DNA from: Candidatus Gastranaerophilales bacterium
GTDB taxonomy: Bacteria; Cyanobacteriota; Vampirovibrionia; Gastranaerophilales; Gastranaerophilaceae
NCBI GenBank assembly: GCA_944325075.1
Contig: CALUYU010000018.1
Span: 1 to 36,302, forward strand
Reading direction: 5' to 3'
Length of the DNA: 36,302 nt
Position 1 is the first letter of the stretch; every line of letters starts with the position of its first letter. The position numbers and the translations under genes were made by a program. Shown here piece after piece: positions 10,501 through 19,145 of this stretch. The notes beneath the pieces are model-generated. The model was not told where the DNA came from and did no database searches. It saw only the letters and a program-made list of their open reading frames with translations.

Positions 10501-11424
10501 ATTGTAGATTCCGGAGCACTTGTTCTGCGCGGGGATATGATTGCAACATTAGTATTTGAAAGACAAAAAACCGGTGATATTGTACAAGGTTTGCCAAGAG
10601 TTGAAGAACTTCTTGAAGGCCGTAAGCCAAAAGATTGTGCAATATTAGCAGAAGAAGACGGTGTTGCTGAAATTGAAACTGATGAAGATCTGCCAAGACT
10701 ATATCTTGTTACTGAAAACGGCAGAACTGAAATTAAGTATGCAATTGATGCAAACATTGTCGTACAAGATAAACAAAAGATTAAAAAAGGTCAGCCTCTG
10801 ACTTCAGGCCCGTTAAATCCGCATGACGTAATCAGACTTTGCGGACCGGAAGCGGCTCAACAGTATCTTGTAGATGAAGTTCAGCGTGTATATCGTTCTC
10901 AAGGTGTAGAAATTGCTGATAAGCACGTTGAAATCATTGTTCGCCAAATGACTAAGAAAGTAAAAGTCATTGAAGCCGGAGATACAAAACTTTTACCTGG
11001 TGAACTTGTTGAGGTTCAGGTATTTGAAAAAGAAAATGCAGAGGTAGAAAAGAATGGCGGAACTCCTGCAAAATGCGAATACATGTTGCTTGGTATTACA
11101 AAAGCCTCTTTGAATACTGAAAGTTTCATTTCAGCGGCATCATTCCAGGAAACAACCAGAATACTTACAGAAGCGGCTGTTGAAGGAAAGAAAGATATGC
11201 TGAGAGGTTTGAAGGAAAACGTTATTATTGGTAGATTAATCCCTGCCGGTACCGGTTTCCACCATCTTTCCAATGCAAATGAAGAAAAAGAAAGAGAGGC
11301 ACGCAAACGCGCTGTCGCTCAAAGAAATCAGGCAAGAAAACCTTCTGCTATATTAGAGGAAATTGAGGGTATGTTCGGTGCTCCTGATTTGACAATTGAT
11401 GATCATGGAATACAAGGTGAATAA
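7558..11424 (+). CDS. rpoC2: DNA-directed RNA polymerase subunit beta' (RpoC2)
   Basis: This 1288-residue protein is the C-terminal portion of beta'. The second zinc site is complete: C222, C295, C302 and C305. The bridge-helix/trigger-loop region includes GIIAAQSIGEPGTQLTMRT, with S329 within it. The conserved GDIVQGLPRVEELLEGRKP resumes only at residue 1006. The roughly 640 residues between are the trigger-loop insertion (SI3, sandwich-barrel hybrid modules). Its size is typical of Cyanobacteria and far above the 188 residues of E. coli. GAGGAA precedes the ATG. A strong terminator follows, closing the operon. Confidence 0.98.
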   Translation: METTYTNSKKTLDFINKQMDKKALNQFLSQMYLEFGGATTAELANSLKNLGYKYATKSGTTISIADLQVPAVKKELLQEAEKEIEKSTNRYLKGEITEVERYTKVIDTWSETTAKLTSSVVDNFDRLNPVYMMAFSGARGNLSQVSQLVGMRGLMADAQGQIIDLPIKANFKEGLSVTEYIISSYGARKGLVDTALKTADSGYLTRRLVDVAQDVIIRADDCHTTKSINMKPICDGETVIVPLIDRLLGRTVAQDITDENGNVIITNGTTLDRKDIRKISRLNLQELKVRSGLTCGLEYGICQKCYGWAMTTQKLVDIGEAIGIIAAQSIGEPGTQLTMRTFHTGGVFKGSGAMKSIESAISGEVVSNVKTREVRTRHGDVVKVSNYETDIEVRGDKKTEKYHIPAGSNIFFENGMKIEKGFKLATYEPVSQGDGSRLTEKATKDITTDLSGEVLFEDFVADEKKDRQGNISRTTNKQGVIWVLGGDVYNLPGGSKVIVQNEQKVKAGEKLAETLTICEHGGEVRFGEDLVVENVKFEGKTINKIVQGKEITIVIASLSPENATFEQTKKEQIWTVDKTGEKYIVKAPVDTPVENGMIIAELIDDECAVTSSGEIRYVDVEVDENQIITKPGAVVFIPEEIHQISKDSSLKMVENGTYVTSGTEVVKDVYCHIDGIVEFKEYNDIIHEITIRPGEIHTLPNVGALKVDEGEVVKKGTVIADGIKAKETSIITIMDSSMDDLAIDDLDEELDTNLSLDEDSISNQPIQILIRPVQVLNVDQKDVSIKFNTTDGLIDIVPVTQLQYKDGARVRNLDGSTITRTSLVLQMQGYLSHLKGMVELDSNNNLRIVVLENLIVRREMEGTSKLVSSLQTELLVKDGQIIEPKTPIAKTQVLAINDGVASVNNMEEDSRRLLLTSHLYETTVKTSSKSLVQKGDFVKLDQLLTEGGDRATVSGQVIAVNKNAITIRNGRPYLISPGTMLIVDSGALVLRGDMIATLVFERQKTGDIVQGLPRVEELLEGRKPKDCAILAEEDGVAEIETDEDLPRLYLVTENGRTEIKYAIDANIVVQDKQKIKKGQPLTSGPLNPHDVIRLCGPEAAQQYLVDEVQRVYRSQGVEIADKHVEIIVRQMTKKVKVIEAGDTKLLPGELVEVQVFEKENAEVEKNGGTPAKCEYMLLGITKASLNTESFISAASFQETTRILTEAAVEGKKDMLRGLKENVIIGRLIPAGTGFHHLSNANEEKEREARKRAVAQRNQARKPSAILEEIEGMFGAPDLTIDDHGIQGE

Positions 11425-11456
11425 TTTGTTTATCTGATATTTCAAAAGTTACGGAA

Positions 11457-11492
11457 AAACACGGCACTTATTTTAAGTGTCGTGTTTTTTTC
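11457..11492 (+). terminator. Rho-independent terminator of rpoB-rpoC1-rpoC2
   Basis: AACACGGCACTTA (11458-11470) pairs with TAAGTGTCGTGTT (11474-11486), with one G-U wobble. A run of T follows. It lies 33 bases after the rpoC2 stop. Confidence 0.9.
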
Positions 11493-11539
11493 ATCTATTT
11501 AAACTATGTAAAAATTTTTAAAAATGTTAAACTTAAACT

Positions 11540-12682
11540 ATGCAGGTAAATAAAAATTATACTAATTATAAAGAGGAATTTGAACGGATATATAATGATA
11601 AAATTCTTGCCTCCCTGCTTTCAATAGAGAAGGAGAGACAGGAAAAGCTTGTCAGTATGATATTTAATGAGTGTCTAATACTCATTCTGTTTGCCGGGAG
11701 CTTATTTTTGTTCGTAAACATTATTCTTTATCTTCAGCCAATTATATGCGCTTTTTGTTTCCTGATTGTTCTTTTTATCTTTGTTCTTTTGTGTGTGTAT
11801 CCTTCTTGTAAAAATTATGCATTTGCAAATAAATTAAAAAGCATGTACCTTGCTAAAATATTAAACATTATAGGGAAATTTGAGTATGGCACCCGTGAAA
11901 CTCATATCCCGATAGAAACAATTAAAAAAAGCGGTCTTTTTACCGGTGGTACAGAAGTTATATATGATGACTGCTTTTCAGGAAATTATAAAGGTGTGGA
12001 TTTAAAAATTAATGAAATAAACTTATCAGCACCTCAAAATGCCAATGCAAAGGGGGCTTTACCATTTAAGATTTTCCGTGGAGTAATAATCAATATGGCA
12101 TTTAATAAAACGATAAAAAGTAATACTCTGGTATATTCTAAGGAAGATATTCATGTTAAAGGCTGGCGGCTTAGATATATGCTTTCGGCTATAATAGCAT
12201 TGTGTATAGTATGTTTTGTTTTGAAGGTTGCAGGGATTATAATGTCAAGCCCGGAATTTTATGCAGTGCTTATACTTGTATTACTGATACTTGCATATAG
12301 CTATATTACTCTTGCCTGGGCTTTCAAGGAAAAATTGAAAAATGTTAACGGATTAAATGAGCTTAAATTAGAAGATACAGAATTCAATAAACGTTATAGT
12401 GCTTTTTCATCTGATCAGGTAGAGGGAAGATATCTTATAACCCCTGCGTTTATGGAGAGATTTAAAAATATTCAGACTGCATTCGGGACAAAACAAGTAA
12501 AGTGTTCTTTTTTTGATAATAGTTTGATGCTTGCAATATCAACCGGTAAGAATGTTTTCGAGTTGGGCAATTTGTATACTCCTTTGAATACTACAAAACA
12601 TATGGATGAATTTTTTGATGAACTTTTATCAATTTTAGTTTTAGTTGACCACTTTAAATTAAATGAAAGTACAAAATTATAA
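11540..12682 (+). CDS. DUF3137-type membrane protein, paralogue 1
   Basis: The 380-residue protein has two predicted membrane hairpins, about residues 43-87 and 210-265, each pair separated by a short turn. The N-terminal helix and the central domain (about 90-205) would lie in the cytoplasm. The C-terminal block SSDQVEGRYLITPAFMERF with following ISTGKNVFELGN is the part I recognise as DUF3137. No enzymatic residues are evident and the family function is unknown. It is the most divergent of three tandem paralogues and the first in the set. No clear ribosome binding site precedes the ATG at 11540, so the start is less sure. The gap to paralogue 2 is 14 bases. Confidence 0.85.
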   Translation: MQVNKNYTNYKEEFERIYNDKILASLLSIEKERQEKLVSMIFNECLILILFAGSLFLFVNIILYLQPIICAFCFLIVLFIFVLLCVYPSCKNYAFANKLKSMYLAKILNIIGKFEYGTRETHIPIETIKKSGLFTGGTEVIYDDCFSGNYKGVDLKINEINLSAPQNANAKGALPFKIFRGVIINMAFNKTIKSNTLVYSKEDIHVKGWRLRYMLSAIIALCIVCFVLKVAGIIMSSPEFYAVLILVLLILAYSYITLAWAFKEKLKNVNGLNELKLEDTEFNKRYSAFSSDQVEGRYLITPAFMERFKNIQTAFGTKQVKCSFFDNSLMLAISTGKNVFELGNLYTPLNTTKHMDEFFDELLSILVLVDHFKLNESTKL

Positions 12683-12696
12683 GGTAATATAACAGT

Positions 12697-13830
12697 ATGG
12701 CAAAGATTGGAACGTTAAATAATACAATTTCAGAGTATAGAAGAAATTTTTATAATATTTATCATAAAAGTATTATTCCAATATTTGAACAATATGAAAT
12801 TCAGCGGAAAAATAAGGTATTGTTTGTTGTAATAACTTGTTTAATTTTATTGGCTTTTATTTTATTTATGGTTGTAGATATTTGTACAAATCCTAATCCC
12901 AATGATGGTGATGTGTTAAAATATATTCTTGGAACTGTTGCATTAATTGCACTGATTTTTCTTCCGATACATGAAAATAACAAATTTGTTTCTATGTTAA
13001 AAAACGGCTGTATGATGCAAATTCTTACTGCTTTCGGCAATATATCATGGATTGAGAATGTAAACATGATTACGGATTTTGAACTGAATAACAGTGATTT
13101 GTTTTCAACATATAACCGTCGGAGTTCAGCAGATTCTTTTAAAGGTGTCTATAAAGATGTTGATTTTAGTATTTCGGAAACAAACCTTAAGTATGAGACA
13201 GGCTCAGGAAAAAACAGAAGAATTTATCCGGTTTTTAAGGGTGTGGTTATAAAGTTTGAAGCTAACAAAGTAATTAAAAACAAAACAATTATTGCCACCC
13301 GTGGAGATAATAATATTAAAAGAAATAATCCGGGATTGACAGTAACAATTATAGGTCTTGTTTGTTATTTTGTGTCTTGTTTTTTTGACCAAGGGCTAAA
13401 TTTAATAAGCATAATGGTTATATTATTTATTGGTTTTATAGTATTTCTTGCTTGTAAGATTTTTATGAACCAAACAAATGGTATTTTAAAGCGGGAAATT
13501 CTTTCAGAGGTTAAGCTTGAGGATCCCGAATTTAGCAGAAAATATGTTGCATATTCATCTGACCAGGTAGAGGGAAGATATCTTATAACTCCTGCGTTTA
13601 TGGAAAGATTTAAGAATATAGAGACGGCCTTTGGCACTCATAAAGTAAAATGTTCCTTTTACAGAGACAGTATAATGTTTGCAATCTCAACGGATAAAAA
13701 TCTGTTTGAGATAGGAAATCTATATCACAGCCTGAAAGATCCAAAACAAATGACAATATTTTTTAATGAATTAGCATCAATACTTGTATTGATTGACTAT
13801 TTCAAACTTGATGAGCAAACCAGATTATAA
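12697..13830 (+). CDS. DUF3137-type membrane protein, paralogue 2
   Basis: The 377-residue protein has the same plan as its neighbours: a charged N-terminus with YHKSIIPIFEQYE, a membrane hairpin about 45-90, a second about 210-255, and the DUF3137 block SSDQVEGRYLITPAFMERF near residue 285. AAGGTAA upstream may serve as a weak ribosome binding site. The last 155 bases differ from the end of paralogue 3 at only four positions, while the rest of the genes has diverged much more. Tandem placement with a 14-base gap before and a 3-base gap after suggests co-translation and perhaps a hetero-oligomeric membrane complex; the complex is inference. Confidence 0.87.
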   Translation: MAKIGTLNNTISEYRRNFYNIYHKSIIPIFEQYEIQRKNKVLFVVITCLILLAFILFMVVDICTNPNPNDGDVLKYILGTVALIALIFLPIHENNKFVSMLKNGCMMQILTAFGNISWIENVNMITDFELNNSDLFSTYNRRSSADSFKGVYKDVDFSISETNLKYETGSGKNRRIYPVFKGVVIKFEANKVIKNKTIIATRGDNNIKRNNPGLTVTIIGLVCYFVSCFFDQGLNLISIMVILFIGFIVFLACKIFMNQTNGILKREILSEVKLEDPEFSRKYVAYSSDQVEGRYLITPAFMERFKNIETAFGTHKVKCSFYRDSIMFAISTDKNLFEIGNLYHSLKDPKQMTIFFNELASILVLIDYFKLDEQTRL

Positions 13831-15033
13831 TAAATGGATAATAAAATGAAAAGTGTAAATAATTTAATGTCAGACTACATGAAAAACTTTTATAATGTTT
13901 ATCATAAAAGCATTGTTCCTCTTTTTACACAATATGAGCTTTTAAGAAAACGCAGATTATCAGTTCTTATAATATTAAGTCTTATTCTAGTATCTATAAG
14001 CGTTTTACTTCTGGTAGAGGTATATTCCGGGGAGGCAATGAGACGAGCAAATGCTGACAATATCCGCAGTCTTGCTGAAGCGGTGTTGATTATTAGTGAA
14101 TTTTTGTTAGCAATTGTACTGCCGGCTCTTGTAGTTTATATGCACATTTATTTTAATAATAAATTTGTCATGGAATTGAAAGATAACTGCATGTCAAAGA
14201 TTTTAGCTGCATTTGGCAATATCAGTCCAGCTGATGATAAAAATCTGATTTCAGACGAGGAATTGGCTAAAAGCAATTTATTTTCTGAATATGGATACCG
14301 CAGCAATCTGGATTCATTTAAGGGCGTATATAAAGATGTGGAATTTGATATTTCTGAAATAATACTAAAACAAGAGAATAATACCAGAAATATCCGCCAT
14401 CCGTTAATGTTGTTTGGCGGTGTTGTAGTTAGGTTTAAGGCTAATAAAACTATCAGGAATAACACTATTATAGCTTTAAGAAGAGATAAAAGTGTTAAGA
14501 ACTCCGCCCCTGCTGCTATCCTTCTTATAATAAGTCTGTTTTCTTTAGTTTTTTTGCTGGTGGATAAGGCTGGCGGGATTCGGGAGATGCTGAATAATCC
14601 GGTCTATCTGCTTACTGGAATTTATACACTTTTTGGTGTTGTTTTGATGTTTATCGCGGTTTTGTGTAAATATAAAGAGAATAAATTATTAAAAAGTGAG
14701 GCTCTTTCCAGTGTTAAGCTTGAAGATCCTGAGTTCTCCAGAAAATATTCTGCATATTCATCTGACCAGGTAGAAGGAAGATATCTTATAACTCCTGCAT
14801 TTATGGAAAGATTCAAAAACTTGGAGATTGCATTTAGTTCCGGGAATATAAAATGTTCTTTTTACGATGATAAAATAATGTTTGCAATCTCAACGGATAA
14901 AAATCTGTTTGAGATAGGAAATCTATATCACAGCCTGAAAGATCCAAAACAAATGACGATATTTTTTAATGAATTAGCGTCAATACTTGCATTGATTGAC
15001 TATTTCAAACTTGATGAGCAAACCGGATTATAA
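13676..15033 (+). repeat. Near-identical 3' tract shared by DUF3137 paralogues 2 and 3
   Basis: 13676-13830 and 14879-15033 are aligned end to end with four mismatches in 155 bases, encoding FEIGNLYHSLKDPKQMTIFF and neighbours. Sequence outside the tract is clearly less similar, which points to gene conversion or recent partial duplication. Confidence 0.85.
13834..15033 (+). CDS. DUF3137-type membrane protein, paralogue 3
   Basis: The 399-residue protein is the longest of the three; its first membrane hairpin carries extra residues (about 48-110). The second hairpin is near 225-275, followed by SSDQVEGRYLITPAFMERF and the conserved C-terminus. The ATG at 13834 is three bases after the stop of paralogue 2. 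A second ATG at 13846 (MKSVNNLMSDYMKNFYNVYH) is equally possible, and neither has a strong ribosome binding site, which suggests translational coupling. No terminator is obvious after the stop, but a separate promoter precedes ftsH. Confidence 0.86.
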   Translation: MDNKMKSVNNLMSDYMKNFYNVYHKSIVPLFTQYELLRKRRLSVLIILSLILVSISVLLLVEVYSGEAMRRANADNIRSLAEAVLIISEFLLAIVLPALVVYMHIYFNNKFVMELKDNCMSKILAAFGNISPADDKNLISDEELAKSNLFSEYGYRSNLDSFKGVYKDVEFDISEIILKQENNTRNIRHPLMLFGGVVVRFKANKTIRNNTIIALRRDKSVKNSAPAAILLIISLFSLVFLLVDKAGGIREMLNNPVYLLTGIYTLFGVVLMFIAVLCKYKENKLLKSEALSSVKLEDPEFSRKYSAYSSDQVEGRYLITPAFMERFKNLEIAFSSGNIKCSFYDDKIMFAISTDKNLFEIGNLYHSLKDPKQMTIFFNELASILALIDYFKLDEQTGL

Positions 15034-15082
15034 TCTTACAATAATTTAAATTATTAATTCAAATGTTACTTAAGTTTATCTA

Positions 15083-15112
15083 TTGCCAATTATGGGCTTT
15101 TTAAGTTATAAT
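15083..15112 (+). promoter_or_regulatory. Promoter of the ftsH operon
   Basis: TTGCCA (15083-15088), an 18-bp spacer, then a perfect TATAAT (15107-15112). The start of transcription would be about 25 bases before the ftsH ATG, whose ribosome binding site is GAGGAA. Confidence 0.7.
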
Positions 15113-15144
15113 AATTTTACTACACAAAATAAGCGAGGAAAAAT

Positions 15145-17028
15145 ATGAATAAAAATCAATCAGCGGGTATGTATATAGTCCTGGCAATAGTTGCTATGGT
15201 ATTTATTTCATCCGTATTTATGTCGGGGCCGACAACAAGTACATCCGAAATATCCTATTCTGAATTCTTACAGAAACTGGATAATGGAGAATTTTCCCGC
15301 GTTGAAAAGGCTGATGATTTTTTAATTGCGGTACCTAAAAATCAACCGAAGGCAGAAACAAAGTCTACAGACGTCCCTCTTAGTCCTTTGGGAGTTGAAC
15401 GTAAGATGCCGACAGTTCAATACAAGGTTCTTACTCCAAAGGATAACGGCTTGATGGAGAGATTGGAAAATGCTAACGTTGATATATCCGTAAAAAAACC
15501 GTCAGAATCTTCCCAGATGTTAGGTTTGTTGGGAAGTGTAATGCTGCCGTTACTATTTATAATATTTTTGGTTGTTATGGCTAAAAGCCTTCAAGCCGGC
15601 GGTTCGCAGGCTATGAGCTTTGGTAAAAGCAAGGCAAAAATGCTTTTGGATAGCAAAGTTAAAACAACATTCAAGGATGTTGCGGGTATTGATGAAGAGA
15701 AAAAAGAACTGGAAGAAATTGTTGACTTTCTTAAAAATGGTGAGAAATATGTAAAATTAGGGGCAAGAATTCCTAAAGGTGTATTGCTTGTCGGCCCTCC
15801 GGGTACCGGTAAAACTTTGATGGCAAAAGCTGTTGCCGGAGAAGCCGGTGTTCCGTTTTTCTCAATAAGCGGTTCTGATTTTGTTGAGATGTTTGTAGGT
15901 GTTGGTGCAAGCCGTGTAAGAGACTTGTTTGACCAGGCCAAAAAACATCAGCCGTGCATAATTTTCATTGATGAAATTGATGCTGTAGGCCGTCAGCGTG
16001 GAGCCGGGTTGGGCGGAGGCCATGACGAAAGAGAACAAACCCTGAATCAGCTCCTTGTTGAAATGGACGGATTTGATGAAAATACTAATATTATTGTGAT
16101 TGCGGCAACTAATCGGCCTGATATTCTTGATAATGCACTTCTAAGACCTGGCCGTTTTGACCGTCAGATTTATATTAATGCTCCTGATGTAAGAGGTCGT
16201 GAAGAAATTTTAAAAGTTCATGCTAAAAATAAACAGCTTGATGATGATGTTGATTTAAAAGTACTTGCAAAAAGAACTCCTGGATTTACCGGAGCTGATT
16301 TACAGAATCTGTTGAATGAATCTGCTCTTCTTGCAGCCAGAAATAATAAACAAAAAATTTCAATGAGTGATATTGATGACTCTATTGATAGAGTTATTGC
16401 CGGAGTTGAAAAGAAAAGTAAGGTTTTGACTGATTCTGATAAGGAACTTACTTCTTATCATGAAGTTGGTCATGCTCTGATAGATAAATTATTAAAAGAT
16501 TCTAATGAACTTCATAAAGTTTCTATTATTCCTCGAGGAATGGCTTTAGGTGTTACATGGACAAGACCTAAAGATGAAAAAGTTCATGTAAGCAAGGCTA
16601 AATTACTTGCAAAGATTACTGTTTCCTTGGGCGGACGTGCTGCCGAGGAACTTATATATGGTGTTGACAATGTTTCTACCGGAGCATCTCAGGATCTTAT
16701 TAACGTAACTAATATTGCTCGTAAAATGGTTACTGCTTGGGGTATGTCTGAAAAACTTGGAAATCTTGCATATGGCAAAAATGAAGATAATGTTTTTATG
16801 GGTCGTGATTTCGGGCACCAGAGAGATTACTCCGAACAGATTGCTTTTGAGATTGATAAAGAAATAAAGCAGATTGTGGATAACAGATATGCTATAGCTA
16901 AAAATCTTTTGAGTGAAAATCGTGATATGTTGGATGCTATTGCCAGAGAATTACTGGAAAAAGAAACTCTTGATGAAAAAGAATTTGAAGAGATTATGGA
17001 TAGGGTAAGAGGTGAACGTCAAGCATAA
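15145..17028 (+). CDS. ftsH: ATP-dependent zinc metalloprotease FtsH
   Basis: This 627-residue membrane-bound AAA+ protease degrades misfolded and regulatory membrane and cytosolic proteins. Seen in order: a membrane helix (about 8-26), an extracytoplasmic domain, and a second helix (about 123-145). Then come the Walker A motif GPPGTGKT (217-224, K223), Walker B D276/E277, the second-region-of-homology arginines in [11 protein letters not shown], and the zinc site HEVGH (439-443) with the third ligand D517. The spacing H439 to D517 equals that of E. coli H414 to D492. GAGGAA precedes the ATG. The last 17 bases overlap the next gene, so the CFeSP-like pair is probably on the ftsH transcript. 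No missing residues are seen. Confidence 0.98.
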   Translation: MNKNQSAGMYIVLAIVAMVFISSVFMSGPTTSTSEISYSEFLQKLDNGEFSRVEKADDFLIAVPKNQPKAETKSTDVPLSPLGVERKMPTVQYKVLTPKDNGLMERLENANVDISVKKPSESSQMLGLLGSVMLPLLFIIFLVVMAKSLQAGGSQAMSFGKSKAKMLLDSKVKTTFKDVAGIDEEKKELEEIVDFLKNGEKYVKLGARIPKGVLLVGPPGTGKTLMAKAVAGEAGVPFFSISGSDFVEMFVGVGASRVRDLFDQAKKHQPCIIFIDEIDAVGRQRGAGLGGGHDEREQTLNQLLVEMDGFDENTNIIVIAATNRPDILDNALLRPGRFDRQIYINAPDVRGREEILKVHAKNKQLDDDVDLKVLAKRTPGFTGADLQNLLNESALLAARNNKQKISMSDIDDSIDRVIAGVEKKSKVLTDSDKELTSYHEVGHALIDKLLKDSNELHKVSIIPRGMALGVTWTRPKDEKVHVSKAKLLAKITVSLGGRAAEELIYGVDNVSTGASQDLINVTNIARKMVTAWGMSEKLGNLAYGKNEDNVFMGRDFGHQRDYSEQIAFEIDKEIKQIVDNRYAIAKNLLSENRDMLDAIARELLEKETLDEKEFEEIMDRVRGERQA

Positions 17029-17857
17029 TCAAATTAGAAAAGTTATATTCGATGGATTTGAAATAGGGGGAGAAACTTCTTTCCCTATTTTTAAGCCGGC
17101 TTTTGCGTTAAATGTGCCAATATATAATCCTGATGACAGTTTTGAAATTGTCAAACGATTTTATGGTACAAATAACAGAAATGAAATTATAAAAAAAGCT
17201 CTTGCAAGCGATTGTGACATCTTATGTCTGAAGTTCAACCTGCAAAGTCCAAGCGAAATAGAAAAAGCTGTAGAAATTTTTACGGAATATGTTTCTTTAA
17301 TTAATAAGCCGTTAATGATTTCCGGGGCAGATAATGATGAGATTGACCGTGTGCTGCTTGCAGAAATTGCGGGTGCTTCTAATCGGGAGCTTATAATTTC
17401 ATATGTTAATGAAAATACATACAAAGATATTGTTCCGGCTGCGGCTGATAGAGGTCATGTTCTTGTTCTAAGAAGTCCTATTGATATAAATCTTGCGAAA
17501 GAGTTAAATATTTTGTCGGCTGATTTGGGCCTTGACCTTAATAAAATACTGATAGATACGGATATTGGCGGGCTTGGTTATGGACTTGAATACGGCTACA
17601 GCATAATGGAAAAAATTAAATTAGAAGGGCTTAACGGCGATAGTTATTTAAATATGCCTCTGATAAGTTTTGTAAGTTGTGAGTCATTAAAGACTAAAGA
17701 AGCAAAGTCTGATAATTTTGACGAAAACTGGGGAAAACTTGAAGATAGAACGCAATACTTTGAATTAGCCTCTTGTTCTGCTGTTATGGCGGCCGGGGCA
17801 GATGTAATAGTGATGAATTATCCTCCGAATATTTCGGTTATGAAGGGACTTAAATAA
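17012..17857 (+). CDS. acsD: Corrinoid iron-sulfur protein small subunit homologue (AcsD/CdhD-like)
   Basis: The 281-residue protein matches the small (delta) subunit of CFeSP, the TIM-barrel partner that helps present the corrinoid methyl group to methyltransferase and acetyl-CoA synthase. The family signature is visible near the N-terminus (GFEIGGETSFPIF), as PIDINLAKELNIL, and as GGLGYGLEYGYSIMEKIKLE from residue 186, then MPLISFVSCES. It is shorter than typical AcsD (about 310-320 residues). The likely start is GTG at 17012, inside the end of ftsH. Its TAA shares one base with the ATG of the large-subunit gene, an arrangement that usually means coupled translation in a 1:1 complex. AcsA, AcsB, AcsE and activator genes are not in the window, so its role is uncertain. 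Confidence 0.87.
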   Translation: MNVKHNQIRKVIFDGFEIGGETSFPIFKPAFALNVPIYNPDDSFEIVKRFYGTNNRNEIIKKALASDCDILCLKFNLQSPSEIEKAVEIFTEYVSLINKPLMISGADNDEIDRVLLAEIAGASNRELIISYVNENTYKDIVPAAADRGHVLVLRSPIDINLAKELNILSADLGLDLNKILIDTDIGGLGYGLEYGYSIMEKIKLEGLNGDSYLNMPLISFVSCESLKTKEAKSDNFDENWGKLEDRTQYFELASCSAVMAAGADVIVMNYPPNISVMKGLK

Positions 17858-18990
17858 TGGAATTATCAGGGTTACAGATTTTTAAATTTCTTCCGGCTGC
17901 TGCCAAGGCTGAGAATTCTAACTGTAAAAAGTGCGGTTATCCTACTTGCATGGCATACGCTTTAAAACTGGCAAAAAATCAGGCCGAACTTGTTCAATGT
18001 CCGTACGTTCCCGATGAGTTAAAAAGTTTATATGAATTTTCTTACACAAATCCACAGAATACAGTTGAGATAAATTCTCTTAAAATAGGCGGTGAAAATG
18101 TTCTTTACAGACATGAAAAGACCTTTGTGAACAAAACTGCACTTGCTGTAATCATTGATACGGAAAAACCTGGATGGGAAGAGAAATTTAAACGTGTAAA
18201 AAATTTTGAAATTAAACGTGTAAACGAGATTTTGAAAGTGGATCTTGTGGTATTTAAGGGGAAAATTCCTGTCGATATCGTTGAATGCAACGTAATTTCT
18301 TATGAAGATTTTATCAAATTACCGCTTAAATGTATTGATAATTCTGATTTTAAATCTAATATTGAGGATTTAATTAAAACCAGAACCGCGGCAGTAAAAA
18401 ACCGGGACAAAGATTGTTCATCCCCGGTATATATACATATTAAAGCAGATTCCGATTTGGCTCAAATCTGTGCAAAAGCCTCTTTCTATATTTGTAAGTA
18501 TGCGAATTTACTTTTATTTGATGATTTTGACGAGAGCTTATTTACTACGCTTCTAATTCTTCGTCAGAATATCTTTACGGATCCGCAAAAACCGCTTCAG
18601 GTAGAGGCTAAGATTTATGAATTTAATAATCCTGATGAAAATTCTATTATTTTTATGACTACAAACTTTGCACTTACATTTTTTGCAGTGGCAAATGAAC
18701 TTGAAAATTTGCCGGTTCCTTCTTACCTGATTGTGACCCCGGCTGATGGTATGAGTGTGTTAACAGCGTGGTCTGCTGAAAAATTTACTGCTAAAATGGT
18801 TGCCAATACACTTAAGAAATGGAATTTTGCAGCTAAAGTTAAAAATCGTAAGATTATTATTCCGGGACTTTTGGCCCATATGAAGGAAGAACTGGAAGAA
18901 GAAATTAAAGATTTTGAAATTGTTGTCGGAACAGTTGAGGCTTACGCTATTTCGGATTTTGTAAAAAATTTGGCGCCGGCTGTGAAATAA
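17857..18990 (+). CDS. acsC: Corrinoid iron-sulfur protein large subunit homologue (AcsC/CdhE-like)
   Basis: The 377-residue protein has the CFeSP large-subunit layout. An N-terminal [4Fe-4S] domain has C23, C26, C31 and C48 (spacing 2-4-16, as in the classical C17/C20/C25/C42). A central part contains LYRHEKTFVNKTALAV. A C-terminal corrinoid-binding-type domain contains RKIIIPG (331-337) and EIVVGTVEAYAISDF. In acetogens this subunit carries the methyl-cobamide. It is about 70 residues shorter than typical AcsC; the loss seems to be in the middle barrel. The overlap with the upstream gene (TAATG) implies a heterodimer. Whether cobamide still binds cannot be told from sequence alone. Without a neighbouring acetyl-CoA synthase it may serve another methyl-transfer route. 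Confidence 0.88.
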   Translation: MELSGLQIFKFLPAAAKAENSNCKKCGYPTCMAYALKLAKNQAELVQCPYVPDELKSLYEFSYTNPQNTVEINSLKIGGENVLYRHEKTFVNKTALAVIIDTEKPGWEEKFKRVKNFEIKRVNEILKVDLVVFKGKIPVDIVECNVISYEDFIKLPLKCIDNSDFKSNIEDLIKTRTAAVKNRDKDCSSPVYIHIKADSDLAQICAKASFYICKYANLLLFDDFDESLFTTLLILRQNIFTDPQKPLQVEAKIYEFNNPDENSIIFMTTNFALTFFAVANELENLPVPSYLIVTPADGMSVLTAWSAEKFTAKMVANTLKKWNFAAKVKNRKIIIPGLLAHMKEELEEEIKDFEIVVGTVEAYAISDFVKNLAPAVK

Positions 18991-19052
18991 ATATTTCTGC
19001 AAAGAGAATTTTTTGATTTATATATATTTTATATTTGGATATGTTGTTTTGA

Positions 19053-19058
19053 TATAAT
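19053..19058 (+). promoter_or_regulatory. Possible -10 element before the 848-codon gene
   Basis: A TATAAT lies in the 146-base spacer after the CFeSP genes. No good -35 box is seen at the right distance, so the promoter is tentative. Confidence 0.35.
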
Positions 19059-19145
19059 ATGTTAAATAGTGTAAATATTTTTATATCATGGGCTTGCGTA
19101 AAATATTTATTCGATTAATACTAATTTTCGGGAAGGATGAATAAA

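Noticed and set aside
14148-14465. Minus-strand open frame of 105 codons inside DUF3137 paralogue 3
   Set aside because: It is a shadow of the real gene, which has conserved paralogues on the plus strand.
15591-15941. Minus-strand open frame of 116 codons inside ftsH
   Set aside because: It lies opposite the Walker A region of a certain gene and has no start signal.
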